The position numbers were made by a program, and so were the translations under genes. Source: Bacteroidetes bacterium UBA7692 (GTDB lineage: Bacteria; Bacteroidota; Bacteroidia; Chitinophagales; LD1). From it: 23,249 nt of DNA. The stretch's first letter is position 1; every line of letters begins with the position of its first letter. The notes under the pieces were generated by a model that was not told where the DNA came from, did no database searches, and saw nothing but the letters and a program-made list of their open reading frames with translations. This document shows positions 1 to 7,125 of the stretch, piece after piece. The stretch spans positions 1 to 23,249 of the forward strand of contig DLGO01000006.1 of the NCBI GenBank assembly GCA_002482725.1, written 5' to 3'.

Positions 1-423
1 AGAGGCCCATCCACCTATCATAATACCATAAACACCAATAGAAACAACACCAAACACAAAAAGCAGAGCCACATTGATGTCCGCTGCCTGCAGGCTTATC
101 TGCCTGCCGAATACTTCTATCTTATCGCCCCATGGAATAACTGCACTGGTCATCAATGCTGTGGTCATAAACATCGCAGGACCTAGTATGAATAGCCATT
201 TATTTGGGGTATCAGGTATAAAATCCTCTTTAGTGAACATTTTAACACCATCGGCCAGTGGCTGTAAAAGACCTCCCGGTCCCGCACGGTTTGGCCCTCT
301 TCTATCCTGAAACCATCCGGCCAAAACACGCTCGGCAAATGTAGAATACAAAGCCACCAACATCGTAAGTGCCCAAACACCTAAGATAACTGCCCCTTTC
401 TCTATGAAAAATGATGAATCCAT
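1..423 (-). CDS. nuoH: NADH-quinone oxidoreductase subunit H (N-terminal 141 residues, cut by window edge)
   Basis: Membrane subunit of respiratory Complex I that lies where the hydrophilic arm meets the membrane and helps form the quinone site. Translating from the ATG at 423 gives an open frame to base 1: an N-terminal hydrophobic helix (VILGVWALTMLVALYSTFAE), then the family hallmark with DRRGPNRAGPGGLLQPLADG and VKMFTKED, which corresponds to the conserved loop of NuoH near the quinone pocket. A second hydrophobic segment (LFILGPAMFMTTALMTSAV) follows. The C-terminal half lies outside the window. It starts 60 bp after the nuoG stop on the same strand, the usual nuoG-nuoH order, so the two are probably co-transcribed. 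Identification is firm; only completeness is unknown. Confidence 0.95.
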   Translation of the reverse strand, partial: MDSSFFIEKGAVILGVWALTMLVALYSTFAERVLAGWFQDRRGPNRAGPGGLLQPLADGVKMFTKEDFIPDTPNKWLFILGPAMFMTTALMTSAVIPWGDKIEVFGRQISLQAADINVALLFVFGVVSIGVYGIMIGGWAS

Positions 424-483
424 CTAAAACTCTTTATTTTTTGTTCGGGTAGCTTTTAGCTAACCATTCAATTAACTATCTGT

Positions 484-1518
484 TTATTGTCCGTCGCTCA
501 ATGGTTGCTCGTACGATTTTACGCCAGCCATGCTTATCGCTTTCCTGTCTTCCTGCCTTCCTGTCAGCAACCTTGGGTCTGTGTCTATTTCCACCTTATC
601 CAAGTGTTGTACATAGTTGTTCTGGTTGATAACCGAGTCTTTTTCAAATTTCCTTGGTCCTTCAACAGTCCAATCTTTCACATCTTTTTTATCGAAACGG
701 CAGGTGTTGCAGATAAACTCCTCTACCTCGTGGTAGGCATCCTTACGAGCAGTAACCCTGTATATCTCTTTGCCAAACATCCATGCAGTTACCTTTCCCG
801 AACAGGTAGGGCAATCGCGGTGGGCATCGAAAGGCTTCAGGAACCAAACACGGCTTTTGAAACGGAAAGTTTTATCAGTAAGTGCTCCTACCGGGCATAC
901 ATCTATCATGTTACCACTCATTTCGTTGGTAACTGCATTTTGTATGTAGGTTGAAATCTCTGAAGCATCACCGCGGTTCATGATACCATGCACACGGTTG
1001 TCGGTAAGCTGGTCGGCTACATAAGTGCAGCGGTAGCAAAGGATACAGCGCGTCATGTGCAGTTGTATCTTATCGCCAATGTCTATTTTATCGAATGTTC
1101 TTCTTCCCTCTTCGTAGCGCGTTTGTTGCGAGCCGTAGTTGAAACCAAGGTTTTGCAGGTCACATTCGCCTGCCTGGTCGCATATAGGGCAATCTAACGG
1201 ATGATTGATAAGCAGGAACTCCACTACCCCTTTGCGCATATCCTGCACCTTAGGGCTGGTCATGTTCTTCACCTCCATGCCATCGGCAATAGGTGTGCAG
1301 CAACTGGCTTGCAGCTTAGGCATAGGCGTAGGATTGGCCTCACTGCCTTTGCTAATTTCCACAAGGCATACACGGCACTTGCCCCCGCTACCTTTTAGTT
1401 TGCTGTAATAGCACATAGCAGGAGGTACAAGGTCACCCCCTATTTTGCGTGCGGCATTCAGGATGGTGGTACCTGGTTCCACCTCTACTGTTACTCCGTC
1501 TATAGTTACTTTTGGCAT
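484..1518 (-). CDS. nuoG: NADH-quinone oxidoreductase subunit G, short form (Fe-S electron wire of Complex I)
   Basis: Complex I hydrophilic-arm subunit that carries electrons from the NADH module towards quinone. The 344-residue product has an N-terminal [2Fe-2S] ferredoxin domain (C36, C48, C51 and C73 or C74), the His-Cys3 ligands of the N5 cluster (H106, C110, C113, C119) and the four cysteines of N4 (TRCILCYRC at C158/C161/C164, and C208 in DVCPVGAL). Typical NuoG proteins run to about 700-900 residues with a molybdopterin-oxidoreductase-like domain. Here the protein stops soon after residue 275 plus a short tail. What remains of the next domain is CPTC (236-239) and CNTC (270-273), a changed version of the region that holds the N7 cluster in other bacteria. 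Start ATG at 1518. No nuoF or nuoE lies upstream; the neighbour is an unrelated sulfatase-fold gene. Confidence 0.92.
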   Translation of the reverse strand: MPKVTIDGVTVEVEPGTTILNAARKIGGDLVPPAMCYYSKLKGSGGKCRVCLVEISKGSEANPTPMPKLQASCCTPIADGMEVKNMTSPKVQDMRKGVVEFLLINHPLDCPICDQAGECDLQNLGFNYGSQQTRYEEGRRTFDKIDIGDKIQLHMTRCILCYRCTYVADQLTDNRVHGIMNRGDASEISTYIQNAVTNEMSGNMIDVCPVGALTDKTFRFKSRVWFLKPFDAHRDCPTCSGKVTAWMFGKEIYRVTARKDAYHEVEEFICNTCRFDKKDVKDWTVEGPRKFEKDSVINQNNYVQHLDKVEIDTDPRLLTGRQEDRKAISMAGVKSYEQPLSDGQ

Positions 1519-1632
1519 GCTACAAATTATATCAATTAAACGCGCAGCGCGAAAGTAGGTTTACGCGCGTAGTTTTGCAACTACTGTGTCATAATCTTCT
1601 CAACACCACGCCTACGCATAACCCTCACATTA

Positions 1633-3498
1633 TCACCATTGTTCATATACCTCATACACACGCTGCTGAAAAGCCTTTGCCTTGAGGAATAATATTTGCC
1701 TGGCTGCCTCATCTACCACATTGCTTTCGCCCGGCTTATCGCTTTTCGAATTGAGTGAAACGAAAGAGTCTCCTTGCAGTATTATACCTCCGTTGTGGTA
1801 AGGTAGGAAAACCCACTTCCGCCCGTATGGTTTTAGAAAATCTACACTCCATGGGTATTCAGTTACCGGCTTTCCCATCTGATTTAACAAAGTTGGAACG
1901 ATATCGACCTGACTGATAAGCTTATTCATTTTCCTACTACGGTATTCCGGTTTTATAGCTCCACCTGCCAATAACAGCGGAATACGGTGAAAAGCCGGCA
2001 AATGCGGAGATACAAAATCCGGAGTGCCGTGGCTATGGTCGGACACTATAACTATAAGGGTGCTATCGTACCATGTTTGTTTTTTGGCTTCTGCCATAAA
2101 ATGCCCAAGCACGCTATCGGAATAGTGCATAGCCGACAGATAATCATAATCTGACCGGATGGCATTGGCGCCTGCTCCCGGAAAATCGTAAGGCGAATGG
2201 GTGCTACCCGTAAACAAAGAATATACAAAAGGGGCCTTAGCTTTATTCACCTCGCTTAAAAAGTATGGTACTGTATAGCCGTCATGAATTCCCAACCTGC
2301 CAGAAGGAAAACTTTCGGGAAAATCCTGCTGCTCCACTACCCTATCCACCCCCTGCAGCAAAAGGTAGCTCTTGATATTGCCATAAGAAAGCTGCCCCCC
2401 AAAGAAGTAGGCGGTACTATAGCCGTCAGCTTTCAGCGACTTAAATAGCGATGGAATTTTGGCAGCCTTGGCCGATTCGTGGTTAATAAACACATTGCGT
2501 ATACCAGGGAAACCGCTAAAGATGGCCGCATTGCCCATATCGGAGAGGTACGCAGCTGCATAAGCATTGGTGCACAGTATACCATCATTGGAGTATTGGT
2601 CGAAACTGGGGGTTTGTGAATTGGCGGCACCCAGCGCCCCTATGGCATTGGCCGACCAGCCCTCCAACACTATTACTATAATATTGGGATGAGCGGTAGT
2701 AAATATGGATAATGCAGAATCCGGCTGAAAAGGGACATAATCTTCAATAAGGAGCTTTGCCCACTCCGGTGACATGGTAATAAAGTTTTCCGCACGGCTG
2801 CGCCCACGGGCTTCGAGTAGTATATAGCCTACATTCCAAAGTGGATTGACAGCAGCATCGTTCAGAACCGGATTGCCCGAGAAGTATGCATCACTGATAT
2901 TGACAGGGATTGGTTGCAACCCTCCGCGGCAACCTATTACCAGTAGGGGAATAACTATAATATAGATAGCGGTCAAGACCACACGCCTGCTTTGCAAAGG
3001 TTGGGCAGCACGGCTTAGTAGTCTATAAAGCCACTTCAGCAAGAAATAAAAAGCGAGCGTCAATACGAGTACTACCACTAAGAAAAAGGCAAGCATACCA
3101 CCCGATACTGTTTGCAAAACTTCCTTAGGATTTGCTAAATGTTGCAAACCTGCCCAGGTAATACGCGAGTGCCATTCGCGGTACAGCAATACATCTGCTA
3201 CGGCTACCAGATTTACCAATAAGAGTACCAGCACCGAAGCAATTTTGGCCAATTTACCTGATTCACTTTTAGCAATAAGGCCAGCACAAAAGGCACCTAA
3301 TATGACAGCTATAAACAAATATGAAAGCGTTGACGCATCAAGCTTCTGGCTATTTTTAAGCACATCCGTTACTGCCGTTATACTCAGGTTATCGAAACTA
3401 AACAGGAATACAATACGGTGAAACAGGAACAGCACAGCCACCACAGCTACCAGCGCGACTGCAAATACGAGTGTTGAAACAAAATACTTTCCGTTCAT
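1633..3498 (-). CDS. LTA synthase family / sulfatase-fold membrane enzyme
   Basis: Alkaline-phosphatase-superfamily membrane protein with the architecture of lipoteichoic acid synthase: about five N-terminal transmembrane segments (roughly residues 5-32, 58-77, 85-106, 135-160 and 174-190), then a large extracytoplasmic catalytic domain. Metal-site motifs are visible: E279 in VIVLEGWSA, H434 in GSTHSPYDFPG, and D487-H488 in VSDHSHGTPD. At the nucleophile position LtaS has TSD, whereas this protein has LSD (S319 is the only hydroxyl residue there). In Gram-negative relatives such enzymes move phosphoglycerol or phosphoethanolamine onto envelope glycans or lipids; the substrate here is unknown. 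The frame stays open to a TTG at 3507, but ATG 3498 (MNGKYFVSTLVF) gives a normal membrane-protein start of 621 residues. A single-gene unit; nuoG follows 114 bp downstream. Confidence 0.82.
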   Translation of the reverse strand: MNGKYFVSTLVFAVALVAVVAVLFLFHRIVFLFSFDNLSITAVTDVLKNSQKLDASTLSYLFIAVILGAFCAGLIAKSESGKLAKIASVLVLLLVNLVAVADVLLYREWHSRITWAGLQHLANPKEVLQTVSGGMLAFFLVVVLVLTLAFYFLLKWLYRLLSRAAQPLQSRRVVLTAIYIIVIPLLVIGCRGGLQPIPVNISDAYFSGNPVLNDAAVNPLWNVGYILLEARGRSRAENFITMSPEWAKLLIEDYVPFQPDSALSIFTTAHPNIIVIVLEGWSANAIGALGAANSQTPSFDQYSNDGILCTNAYAAAYLSDMGNAAIFSGFPGIRNVFINHESAKAAKIPSLFKSLKADGYSTAYFFGGQLSYGNIKSYLLLQGVDRVVEQQDFPESFPSGRLGIHDGYTVPYFLSEVNKAKAPFVYSLFTGSTHSPYDFPGAGANAIRSDYDYLSAMHYSDSVLGHFMAEAKKQTWYDSTLIVIVSDHSHGTPDFVSPHLPAFHRIPLLLAGGAIKPEYRSRKMNKLISQVDIVPTLLNQMGKPVTEYPWSVDFLKPYGRKWVFLPYHNGGIILQGDSFVSLNSKSDKPGESNVVDEAARQILFLKAKAFQQRVYEVYEQW

Positions 3499-3656
3499 GG
3501 CACCCAAAGGTGTTCATTTTTAATTTGTGATAGAAATGCGGAATTTATGGATTACAACAAAACCTGTTTTCTTTCGTTTTTCGAAGCGAGGGTGTTTAAA
3601 CATTTTACCATACCAGAAGTCAAACACCGTATATAAATAAAAGAGAAGGCTGAACT

Positions 3657-4283
3657 ATGAAGATGATGAGCTTGCTGGCAGTAATGCTACTAACTGTAAA
3701 CGGAACGGAATACCTGGAAAAAGTAAAGGGCTACAGTACCAATACTTACCTGAAAGACACTGTGTATACAGAATACAGTGCCAAGCAATTTGCTGAGAGC
3801 AAGGATGCACAGCGCAAATTTGATGTAAAGGACTTTGACCTTCACCTGATGAATGCCTGCATGTGGTTTGCCACCAACGAAACACGCACGGCTAAAAAAG
3901 GCAAAGCATTCAAGTACAATGCGCCGCTGCGTGATGCGGCCACCCTGTTTGCAAATGAAATGGTGGTAAAGAAGTTTTATAACCACATACACCCAAGCAA
4001 CAAAGATTTTGAAACACCGGGCGACCGCATGGGACTATTTGGAATTACCAATGTAGCCATGGCAGAGAATATTCACCGGTTTGCCATAAACCCGCAGGAC
4101 AACAAAACCTACATAGAAGTAGCACGCGATATAGTAGATGACTTTTACAAATCGAGCGGCCACCGGGTAAATATGATGAACCCGCTATACAATAGCCTCG
4201 GCTGCGGTAGTATGATAGAGTACGATACAAGGGAAGATTACTACTTCGTAAAAGTAGTGCAGTGCTTCGCCAATATTGAGTAG
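3657..4283 (+). CDS. CAP (SCP/PR-1/Tpx-1) domain protein
   Basis: A 208-residue protein with a CAP-superfamily core from about residue 65 to the end. The family signatures can be read directly: LRDAATLFANEM (91-102), the first histidine region NHIHPSNKDF with H110/H112, AENIH with E137, and SGHRVNMMNPLYNSLGCG with H169. Those His and Glu residues form the CAP cavity that binds a divalent metal. The N-terminus (MKMMSLLAVMLLTV) is a short hydrophobic stretch that could be a signal peptide, so export is likely but not certain. Bacterial CAP proteins are secreted or periplasmic, with various binding or lytic roles; no specific function can be assigned. The stop codon lies 2 bp from the stop of the convergent cytochrome gene, leaving no room for a terminator between them. 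Confidence 0.85.
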   Translation: MKMMSLLAVMLLTVNGTEYLEKVKGYSTNTYLKDTVYTEYSAKQFAESKDAQRKFDVKDFDLHLMNACMWFATNETRTAKKGKAFKYNAPLRDAATLFANEMVVKKFYNHIHPSNKDFETPGDRMGLFGITNVAMAENIHRFAINPQDNKTYIEVARDIVDDFYKSSGHRVNMMNPLYNSLGCGSMIEYDTREDYYFVKVVQCFANIE

Positions 4284-4285
4284 CC

Positions 4286-5374
4286 CTATTTACAAGGCTT
4301 GGTTTCCTTGGATTTTATCCAGCGGGATATAAGCTCCACGCCTTCGGTATGCACCAGATTACGGCCAACTTCCGGCATGCGGATTCCGGGATCTGTAGAT
4401 TCCATTCTATACACCATGATAGATTCCTCCGGCTTGCCTGGTGTAATATCGTACAGGCGGTTACCTGTTGCCTTGCCCGCAGCTACTGGGCTTTTGCATA
4501 CACCCAAGTGTTCCTGGTCGTAGTTATCCCAATTGGTCCATAAGCCTGAAGTATAGGCTGGTCCTTTTTCGTTGTGGCAATGCCCGCAGTTTATGTCCAG
4601 ATAAGCCCTTGCCCTGGAGTTAAGGTCGTAGTTAACAGAGTCCTGCCAGTTGGCAGTTTTAGGGCAGTCTGCAGGCCCCGGAGCACCTTTCAGCAAACCC
4701 AGCCTGGCCCAATGCGCCAATTGGTTCTCTTTTCCATCAGCATAAGCGTAATCTTTATTCAGGTTGCGTACCTTAGGGCCTATAGGGCGTATAGCACCAT
4801 TGAACCAATGACAGCCCTTGCACTGATTTTTATTGGGAATAACGTAATCAACTTCCCTTTTGGACCCATCATAATGTATCCAGCTTACTTTCTTTATATC
4901 CCCGGCATTGTCTAAAACAGCCTCTGTCTGCTCATCGTTCCATACATAGTCTAGCGCTTCCCAACCGGCCTCACGGTTTACCAGCAGCCTGGTCTCTATA
5001 ATGCGTCGCTCACCCTCCGGCTTGCTAAAGTCAGCAGGGTAATAGAAGTTCTTAATAAGGCAGGCACCAACAGGCAGCTTCAACACTTCGGCAGTATCAT
5101 AGGGAGCACTCTTCCCTTCGGGCATGTATACGAAGCGAGCCTTGAAGGCATAATCTGTAAAAAGGGAAGAATTAAGGTCGTAAGGAAGCACCAAGGCATT
5201 TGGCTGCAGCAACTTTAAATCCCCTGAAAAGAAGTGATAGTCCGACAGCTTTTCGTATGGCGCCTTTGCCACATCCAACGACACAGGCTTGCTCTGCGTG
5301 TTGCAACTAATGGTATAACAGATAAAAACTACCGGAAAAATGGCCGTAAGGGCATATCTGAATAAACGCTTCAT
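4286..5374 (-). CDS. Diheme c-type cytochrome lipoprotein (SO2930-like family)
   Basis: The product has 362 residues and two covalent heme-binding motifs, CKGCH at 185-189 and CGHCH at 263-267. A likely distal methionine ligand (IRMPEVG, M333) suits a cytochrome-c fold in the C-terminal half. The N-terminus MKRLFRYALTAIFPVVFICY followed by TISC (C24) is a signal peptide with a lipobox, so it should be a lipid-anchored periplasmic or outer-membrane electron carrier. The overall pattern, with an all-beta-looking N-terminal half, then PNKNQCKGCHWFNG and later LDINCGHCHNEKGPA, matches the family described from Shewanella SO2930 (family recalled, not searched). Relatives often sit beside a parallel beta-helix protein; none is present here. 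The gene stands alone, convergent with the CAP gene. A TATATTTG box upstream is a possible promoter element. Confidence 0.85.
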   Translation of the reverse strand: MKRLFRYALTAIFPVVFICYTISCNTQSKPVSLDVAKAPYEKLSDYHFFSGDLKLLQPNALVLPYDLNSSLFTDYAFKARFVYMPEGKSAPYDTAEVLKLPVGACLIKNFYYPADFSKPEGERRIIETRLLVNREAGWEALDYVWNDEQTEAVLDNAGDIKKVSWIHYDGSKREVDYVIPNKNQCKGCHWFNGAIRPIGPKVRNLNKDYAYADGKENQLAHWARLGLLKGAPGPADCPKTANWQDSVNYDLNSRARAYLDINCGHCHNEKGPAYTSGLWTNWDNYDQEHLGVCKSPVAAGKATGNRLYDITPGKPEESIMVYRMESTDPGIRMPEVGRNLVHTEGVELISRWIKSKETKPCK

Positions 5375-5450
5375 GAGTATAATTAACTAAGAAAGACTGC
5401 TACTGCGCAGAAAACACTGCTTAAAAACCTTGCTTCTTAGTTACGAAAAG

Positions 5451-5458
5451 CAAATATA
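5451..5458 (-). promoter_or_regulatory. Possible Bacteroidota -7 box for the cytochrome gene
   Basis: On the minus strand the sequence reads TATATTTG, an exact fit to the Bacteroidota -7 consensus TAnnTTTG, 76 bp upstream of the cytochrome ATG. No TTG or TTTG lies at the usual 17-23 bp further upstream (the nearest TTTTTTG is 27 bp away), so the assignment is weak. Confidence 0.3.
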
Positions 5459-5562
5459 ATGTGTAAAACGCTAATAATTTCCAGACAAAAAACAGTTTTT
5501 AATACTCATCATATTGCCCTAGCTTCGCAGCGAATTTTTTAATCAATAAACATAAAAATAAA

Positions 5563-6495
5563 ATGAAAGTTACAGTTGTAGGCGCCGGTGCAGTAGGTGC
5601 AGCATGTGCAGACAATATTGCCCGCAAAGAATTGGCGCATGAGGTAGTATTGTTGGATATAAAAGAAGGTACAGCAGAAGGCAAGAGCATAGATATGATG
5701 CAGACTGCTACCCTACTTGGTTTCGACACAAAAATAACCGGATCTACAAACGACTACTCTAAAACTGCAGGCAGCACTGTGGCGGTTATCACCTCTGGTA
5801 TACCACGCAAACCGGGTATGACACGCGAAGAGCTTATCGGCATCAACGCATCTATAGTAAAAGGTGTGGCTGAAAATCTGTTAAAATACTCTCCGGATGT
5901 GATATTGATAGTGGTGAGCAACCCTATGGATACCATGACCTACCTTTCTTTGAAATCGCTTGGATTGCCTAAAAACCGTATCATCGGTATGGGTGGCACA
6001 TTGGATAGCGCACGTTTCAAATACTATTTGAGCCAGGCACTTAACTGTTCTCCATCAGACCTTAGCGCATTGGTAATAGGCGGACACGGTGATACTACCA
6101 TGATACCTCTTACACGTTTGGCTACATTGAACAGCCTACCTGTAAGCAACCTATTGAGCGAAGAGAAACTGAAAGAAGTAGCTGCCGCTACTATGGTAGG
6201 TGGTGCTACGCTAACTAACCTGATTGGCACATCTGCCTGGTTTGCACCGGGTGCTGCTGTAGCTGCATTGGTAGAAAGCATCATACGCGACGAGAAAAAA
6301 GTATTTACCTGCAGCGTATCGCTTGAAGGCGAATACGGCCAAAGCGATATATGCCTTGGCGTACCTGTAGTAGTAGGTAAAGACGGATGGGAAAGCATCA
6401 TCGACTTTAAACTAAACGAAGAAGAACAAGCTGCATTCAACAAGAGCGCGGAAGCAGTACGCAATATGAACAACGTATTGGCTACACTAGCTTAA
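5563..6495 (+). CDS. mdh: Malate dehydrogenase (LDH-like type)
   Basis: Catalyses NAD-dependent interconversion of malate and oxaloacetate in the TCA cycle, in the cytoplasm. The 310-residue protein has the Rossmann motif GAGAVG (7-12), the NAD-selecting acidic residue D32 at the end of strand 2, and the malate-specific arginine loop GIPRKPGMTREE (R82 and R88; an LDH would have Gln at the first). It also has SNPMD (N120), GGTLDSARF (R151) and the catalytic histidine in GGHGDTTM (H175). Length and motifs fit the LDH-like MDH subgroup. ATG 5563 follows an A-rich stretch (AACATAAAAATAAA), a typical Bacteroidota translation start without Shine-Dalgarno. The gene is monocistronic and ends at a strong hairpin terminator at 6521. 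Confidence 0.97.
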   Translation: MKVTVVGAGAVGAACADNIARKELAHEVVLLDIKEGTAEGKSIDMMQTATLLGFDTKITGSTNDYSKTAGSTVAVITSGIPRKPGMTREELIGINASIVKGVAENLLKYSPDVILIVVSNPMDTMTYLSLKSLGLPKNRIIGMGGTLDSARFKYYLSQALNCSPSDLSALVIGGHGDTTMIPLTRLATLNSLPVSNLLSEEKLKEVAAATMVGGATLTNLIGTSAWFAPGAAVAALVESIIRDEKKVFTCSVSLEGEYGQSDICLGVPVVVGKDGWESIIDFKLNEEEQAAFNKSAEAVRNMNNVLATLA

Positions 6496-6520
6496 TTCTT
6501 TTAACTATACATTTTATGAA

Positions 6521-6550
6521 AGCCTCAACAGCAATGTTGGGGCTTTTTTT
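6521..6550 (+). terminator. Rho-independent terminator after mdh
   Basis: AGCCTCAACA (6521-6530) pairs with TGTTGGGGCT (6535-6544) around a GCAA loop, with one A-G mismatch on the DNA level, and is followed by a run of T to 6550. It sits 26 bp after the mdh stop and 9 bp before the 3' end of the convergent toxin pseudogene. Confidence 0.85.
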
Positions 6551-6558
6551 CTGACTTA

Positions 6559-6819
6559 TTAATCATAAATATTCTTGCGATGGCCAATTTTACCAACTTC
6601 TATAATCAAAATTTCGTCATCAATTTTATATAACACTCTAAAATCACCCACCCTTATTCGCCATATATAATCATGTTCACCTTTTAGCTTTTTACACCTA
6701 GTTGGTCTAGGATCATTTGCAAGAGAATCAATAGCGGTAACAATTTTATTACTCTCTTTCTTCGGAACTTCGTCAAGTTCTTTTAGAGCTTATTTGCGGA
6801 TCTTAATGCTATATCTCAT
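6559..6819 (-). pseudogene. RelE/ParE-type toxin broken by an in-frame stop at codon 10
   Basis: Reading from the ATG at 6819 gives MRYSIKIRK, then TAA (6790-6792), then in the same frame an uninterrupted ALKELDEVPKKE...GEHDYIWRIRVGDFR VLYKIDDE...VGKIGHRKNIYD to the TAA at 6559-6561: 86 sense codons plus the terminal stop had codon 10 been sense. The body is a textbook RelE/ParE-fold mRNA-interferase or gyrase toxin, with the L-K-G-....WRIRVGDFRVLY strand and a terminal GHR.. motif. One base change (for example CAA, AAA or GAA to TAA) explains the break; there is no frameshift. No in-frame ATG, GTG or TTG follows the stop early enough to restart a full fold. The start overlaps the antitoxin stop by 4 bases (ATGA), the normal coupled arrangement. 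The toxin is very probably inactive, unless the base is a sequencing error. Confidence 0.85.
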
Positions 6820-7007
6820 TTAGCACCTTTTTTCAGTTGCTTTTTAGCAACATCCCAGTCAATCAGTTCATCATTTTTCCTGGATTCAGCAACTAACACA
6901 TCTATAAACTCATGAACTTCTTCTTCATGCTCTTCAATAGTTTTTAAATCAATTACCACCGCTTTCTTATTATTTTTGCTATCTGTTATATAACTTATCC
7001 CTTTCAT
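6816..7007 (-). CDS. Antitoxin of a RelE/ParE-type toxin-antitoxin pair (Phd/RelB-like)
   Basis: The 63-residue protein has an N-terminal beta-rich part (MKGISYITDSKNNKKAVVID) resembling the DNA-binding half of Phd/YefM/RelB-type antitoxins. An acidic helix (TIEEHEEEVHEFIDVLVAES) follows, then a basic tail (VAKKQLKKGAK), the type of extension that wraps the toxin. It would neutralise the toxin encoded immediately downstream and, by analogy, autoregulate the pair by binding its own promoter. Its TGA overlaps the toxin ATG by 4 bases. The antitoxin reading frame is intact while the toxin is broken, which suggests the pair is decaying toxin-first. ATG at 7007. Assignment rests on size, layout and residue pattern; the exact antitoxin subfamily is uncertain. 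Confidence 0.75.
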   Translation of the reverse strand: MKGISYITDSKNNKKAVVIDLKTIEEHEEEVHEFIDVLVAESRKNDELIDWDVAKKQLKKGAK

Positions 7008-7026
7008 TCTAAAAGCGTTTTATTAT

Positions 7027-7034
7027 CAAATATA
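7027..7034 (-). promoter_or_regulatory. Possible -7 box for the toxin-antitoxin pair
   Basis: Minus-strand TATATTTG matches TAnnTTTG exactly, 19 bp before the antitoxin ATG. The expected upstream TTG at 17-23 bp is absent (a CTG lies 19 bp away), so support is moderate at best. Confidence 0.35.
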
Positions 7035-7125
7035 AAACTAAGACAGAAAACTACAGAATAACCTCAACATTCCGACTTGAAACACATCAAATTCTTTAGG
7101 CTGCCTTAACTACAATTCGCAAAAT

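Noticed and set aside
487..954. A 155-codon plus-strand frame across nuoG.
   Set aside because: It is the antisense shadow of a gene with conserved Fe-S ligands; its translation shows no family pattern.
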